From assembly GCA_017475725.1 (NCBI GenBank), contig JAFVFA010000262.1, forward strand, positions 1 through 6,139: 6,139 nt of DNA. Reading direction: 5' to 3'. The position numbers and the translations under genes are program-made. A model generated the notes under the pieces. The model was not told where the DNA came from, ran no database searches, and saw only the letters and a program-made list of their open reading frames with translations. Below, one piece after another: positions 4,826 to 6,139 of the stretch (its first letter is position 1; every line of letters starts with the position of its first letter). The stretch comes from Spirochaetales bacterium (lineage in GTDB: Bacteria > Spirochaetota > Spirochaetia > Sphaerochaetales > Sphaerochaetaceae).

Positions 4826-6049
4826 TCATTCTGCAACAGTTTTGTCTTGCTGGTATAATTTTCGGGAGTAGAACATTTGTTCAATCTCGTTTGCCATCAG
4901 GAACATCTGTTCATCACCCTTCCTATCTGCAACCCTTCGAAGAAAAGAGTGGGCAGTCTCCCCCTGATTTCTGGGGAAGCCCTCCCTCTTAAGCCTTCTC
5001 TCCGTTCGGATATAGCGGGCTCCCAAGGAGTCATAGTTCCTCAGATATGCGAGAATGAACCTGATTCTTCCGGACAGGCCACCTTTGCCGGATGTCCTCC
5101 TTCCTTTTCCCAGCCATGCTCTCTGCACGTTCCTTCTTCTCTGCCTTCTCCCCTTTGCCTCCATCCTTCTGCCCTTCATTCTGAAGATGAATACGGCAAT
5201 GCCGACGAGGACGGCAAAGGAGATGACGAACGGCAGCCATGAGAGGTTGCCGTACTCCCTCACCACATTGGAGGAGACCCTTTGGCTGTAGGGAGGGACC
5301 TCGAAGTCATAACGTATGTTCCATCCCAAAAGGGACTCAAGCCATCTTGCCAATGTCCCGAACAGGCGCGCGAAGAACCCGTATATGGCCCTTGCGATGA
5401 TCGCAACGAACGAGACTATGCCGTAGGATGCGGTTCTGAGACTTTCGGAGGAGAAGACGGAGAATGCGATTATGGAAACGGGGAGAACCCCTATTGCAAG
5501 GATCCCCAACAAAGACCATGCCTTGTCGGAACCTCCCATCCTGGAGACCAGCAGAGCCCCCAATGCCGCAGAGCACGCCGCGAATCCGAAATTCATCAAT
5601 GCAACGGACAGACTATTGCTCCCTTTTCCAACAATATAAATCAAAATGGCCTGTATTATAATTATAACATCAAAATTTACTATCAACATGCTATTCTGAA
5701 CCTCTTTTTCTACAATAAAGGCGCAAACAAAGCAGATGATTGCCGCTATTGAGGCTATGATGGCCCTTGATACTGTGCTTTCCTGAGCCAACACAGCGAA
5801 CCTCTGTGCCGAGAATGCAGCGGAGAACGAGAACAGGGCATTGGCCAGAACATAGATGTTCACCGGACACCTTCTGGATATCAGGACATTGTCTGCGATT
5901 ATGACAATGGTGAGGATTGCGGATAAGATGGCAAGCGGAAGGGAGATGACTTGGCCTCTGGACTCCAGAAACCCATAAGCCGCATACATGGAAACAACAA
6001 GGGAGAGCATCAGACTCCATTCGATGAAAACGGCTCTGCTTCTTCTCAT
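4826..6049 (-). CDS. Polytopic membrane protein with DUF4129-like C-terminal tail
   Basis: This 407-residue protein starts at ATG 6049. Hydrophobic segments lie at about 8-28, 34-57, 63-81, 92-113, 119-140, 146-168, 177-200 and 207-230. A polar loop of about 40 residues follows (LLGWNIRYDFEVPPYSQRV and on), then a last helix at 270-291. A very basic stretch (292-327) and a soluble tail (about 330-400) come next. The tail reads AYLRNYDSLG, LKREGFPRNQGETAHSFLRRV and ANEIEQMFYSRK, resembling DUF4129 (short helix, small-residue turn with GET, then a helix with xxYxxxxY-like pattern). DUF4129 tails occur on TgpA-type membrane transglutaminases and in MoxR/DUF58 clusters. No transglutaminase core is present: the outer loop is far too short. 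The start has GAGGAG at 6059-6064 (9-base spacer) and overlaps the previous stop as ATGA. The gene is certain; the domain call is moderate; the function is unknown. Confidence 0.75.
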   Translation of the reverse strand: MRRSRAVFIEWSLMLSLVVSMYAAYGFLESRGQVISLPLAILSAILTIVIIADNVLISRRCPVNIYVLANALFSFSAAFSAQRFAVLAQESTVSRAIIASIAAIICFVCAFIVEKEVQNSMLIVNFDVIIIIQAILIYIVGKGSNSLSVALMNFGFAACSAALGALLVSRMGGSDKAWSLLGILAIGVLPVSIIAFSVFSSESLRTASYGIVSFVAIIARAIYGFFARLFGTLARWLESLLGWNIRYDFEVPPYSQRVSSNVVREYGNLSWLPFVISFAVLVGIAVFIFRMKGRRMEAKGRRQRRRNVQRAWLGKGRRTSGKGGLSGRIRFILAYLRNYDSLGARYIRTERRLKREGFPRNQGETAHSFLRRVADRKGDEQMFLMANEIEQMFYSRKLYQQDKTVAE

Positions 6050-6139
6050 GGCATCTTTCTCCTCATCGATTCTGCGGAAAGGCTTGTGTAACCTTCGCCG
6101 AGATCATCCTGGTGGAAGAAGATGTATCCTGCATCCTCC
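6046..6139 (-). CDS. C-terminal fragment of an unrecognised gene
   Basis: The minus strand is open from the window edge for 30 codons to TGA at 6046-6048, reading EDAGYIFFHQDDLGEGYTSL and ending ESMRRKMP. The stop overlaps the next start as ATGA, which favours this frame over the alternatives and indicates translational coupling with the DUF4129-like gene. By analogy with other DUF4129 clusters the gene could encode a DUF58, MoxR-neighbour or transglutaminase protein, but the fragment is too short to show which. Confidence 0.5.
   Translation of the reverse strand, partial: EDAGYIFFHQDDLGEGYTSLSAESMRRKMP

Noticed and set aside
4810..4840. Possible terminator after the DUF4129-like gene (CTGTT/AACAG stem, AAGGCCTT palindrome)
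   Set aside because: The stem is only 5 bp with an 8-base loop and no U-tract; AAGGCCTT has no loop. Termination cannot be claimed here.
5655..5686. Promoter-like TATAAT boxes and TTGATA on the minus strand inside the DUF4129-like gene
   Set aside because: Spacers are 14 or 20 bases, and the AT-rich stretch is explained by codons for the Ile-rich membrane helix.

Overview
All recognisable genes in this window lie on the minus strand. They form two transcription units separated by an AT-rich gap of about 230 bases (4593-4825). The strong GGAGG-type ribosome binding sites, sigma70-like promoter, bacterial signal peptides and inner-membrane proteins indicate a bacterium. From memory of where the DUF6305 family occurs, together with the mid-range base composition, an anaerobic spirochaete of the Treponema/Sphaerochaeta kind is a reasonable guess. 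The sequence alone does not prove it.

Unit A (right, 6139 down to 4826) holds the last 30 codons of an unrecognised gene. A 4-base ATGA overlap joins it to a 407-residue membrane protein whose cytoplasmic tail resembles the DUF4129 tail of TgpA-type transglutaminase membrane proteins.

Unit B (left, 4580 down past base 1) starts from a visible promoter (-35 TTGAAA at 4653-4658, -10 TAAAAT at 4631-4636) and encodes five proteins with gaps of only 13 to 26 bases. In transcription order they are: a secreted DUF6305-like protein (205 aa); an ion-transporter-superfamily permease resembling the TRAP large subunit (435 aa); a 57-residue two-helix membrane protein that is easily missed; a membrane-anchored zinc hydrolase of the M14 succinylglutamate desuccinylase/aspartoacylase type (429 aa); and a secreted C69-family dipeptidase (374 aa seen, C-terminus beyond base 1).

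The parts of unit B suggest one job. Two enzymes with active sites outside the cytoplasmic membrane would release amino acids or acylated amino-acid products, and a permease with a periplasmic partner and a mini-subunit would import them. The individual families are recognised with fair to good confidence. The combined function, and the roles of the DUF6305-like protein and the 57-residue protein, are inference. No RNA genes, CRISPR arrays, insertion sequences or convincing terminators were seen.
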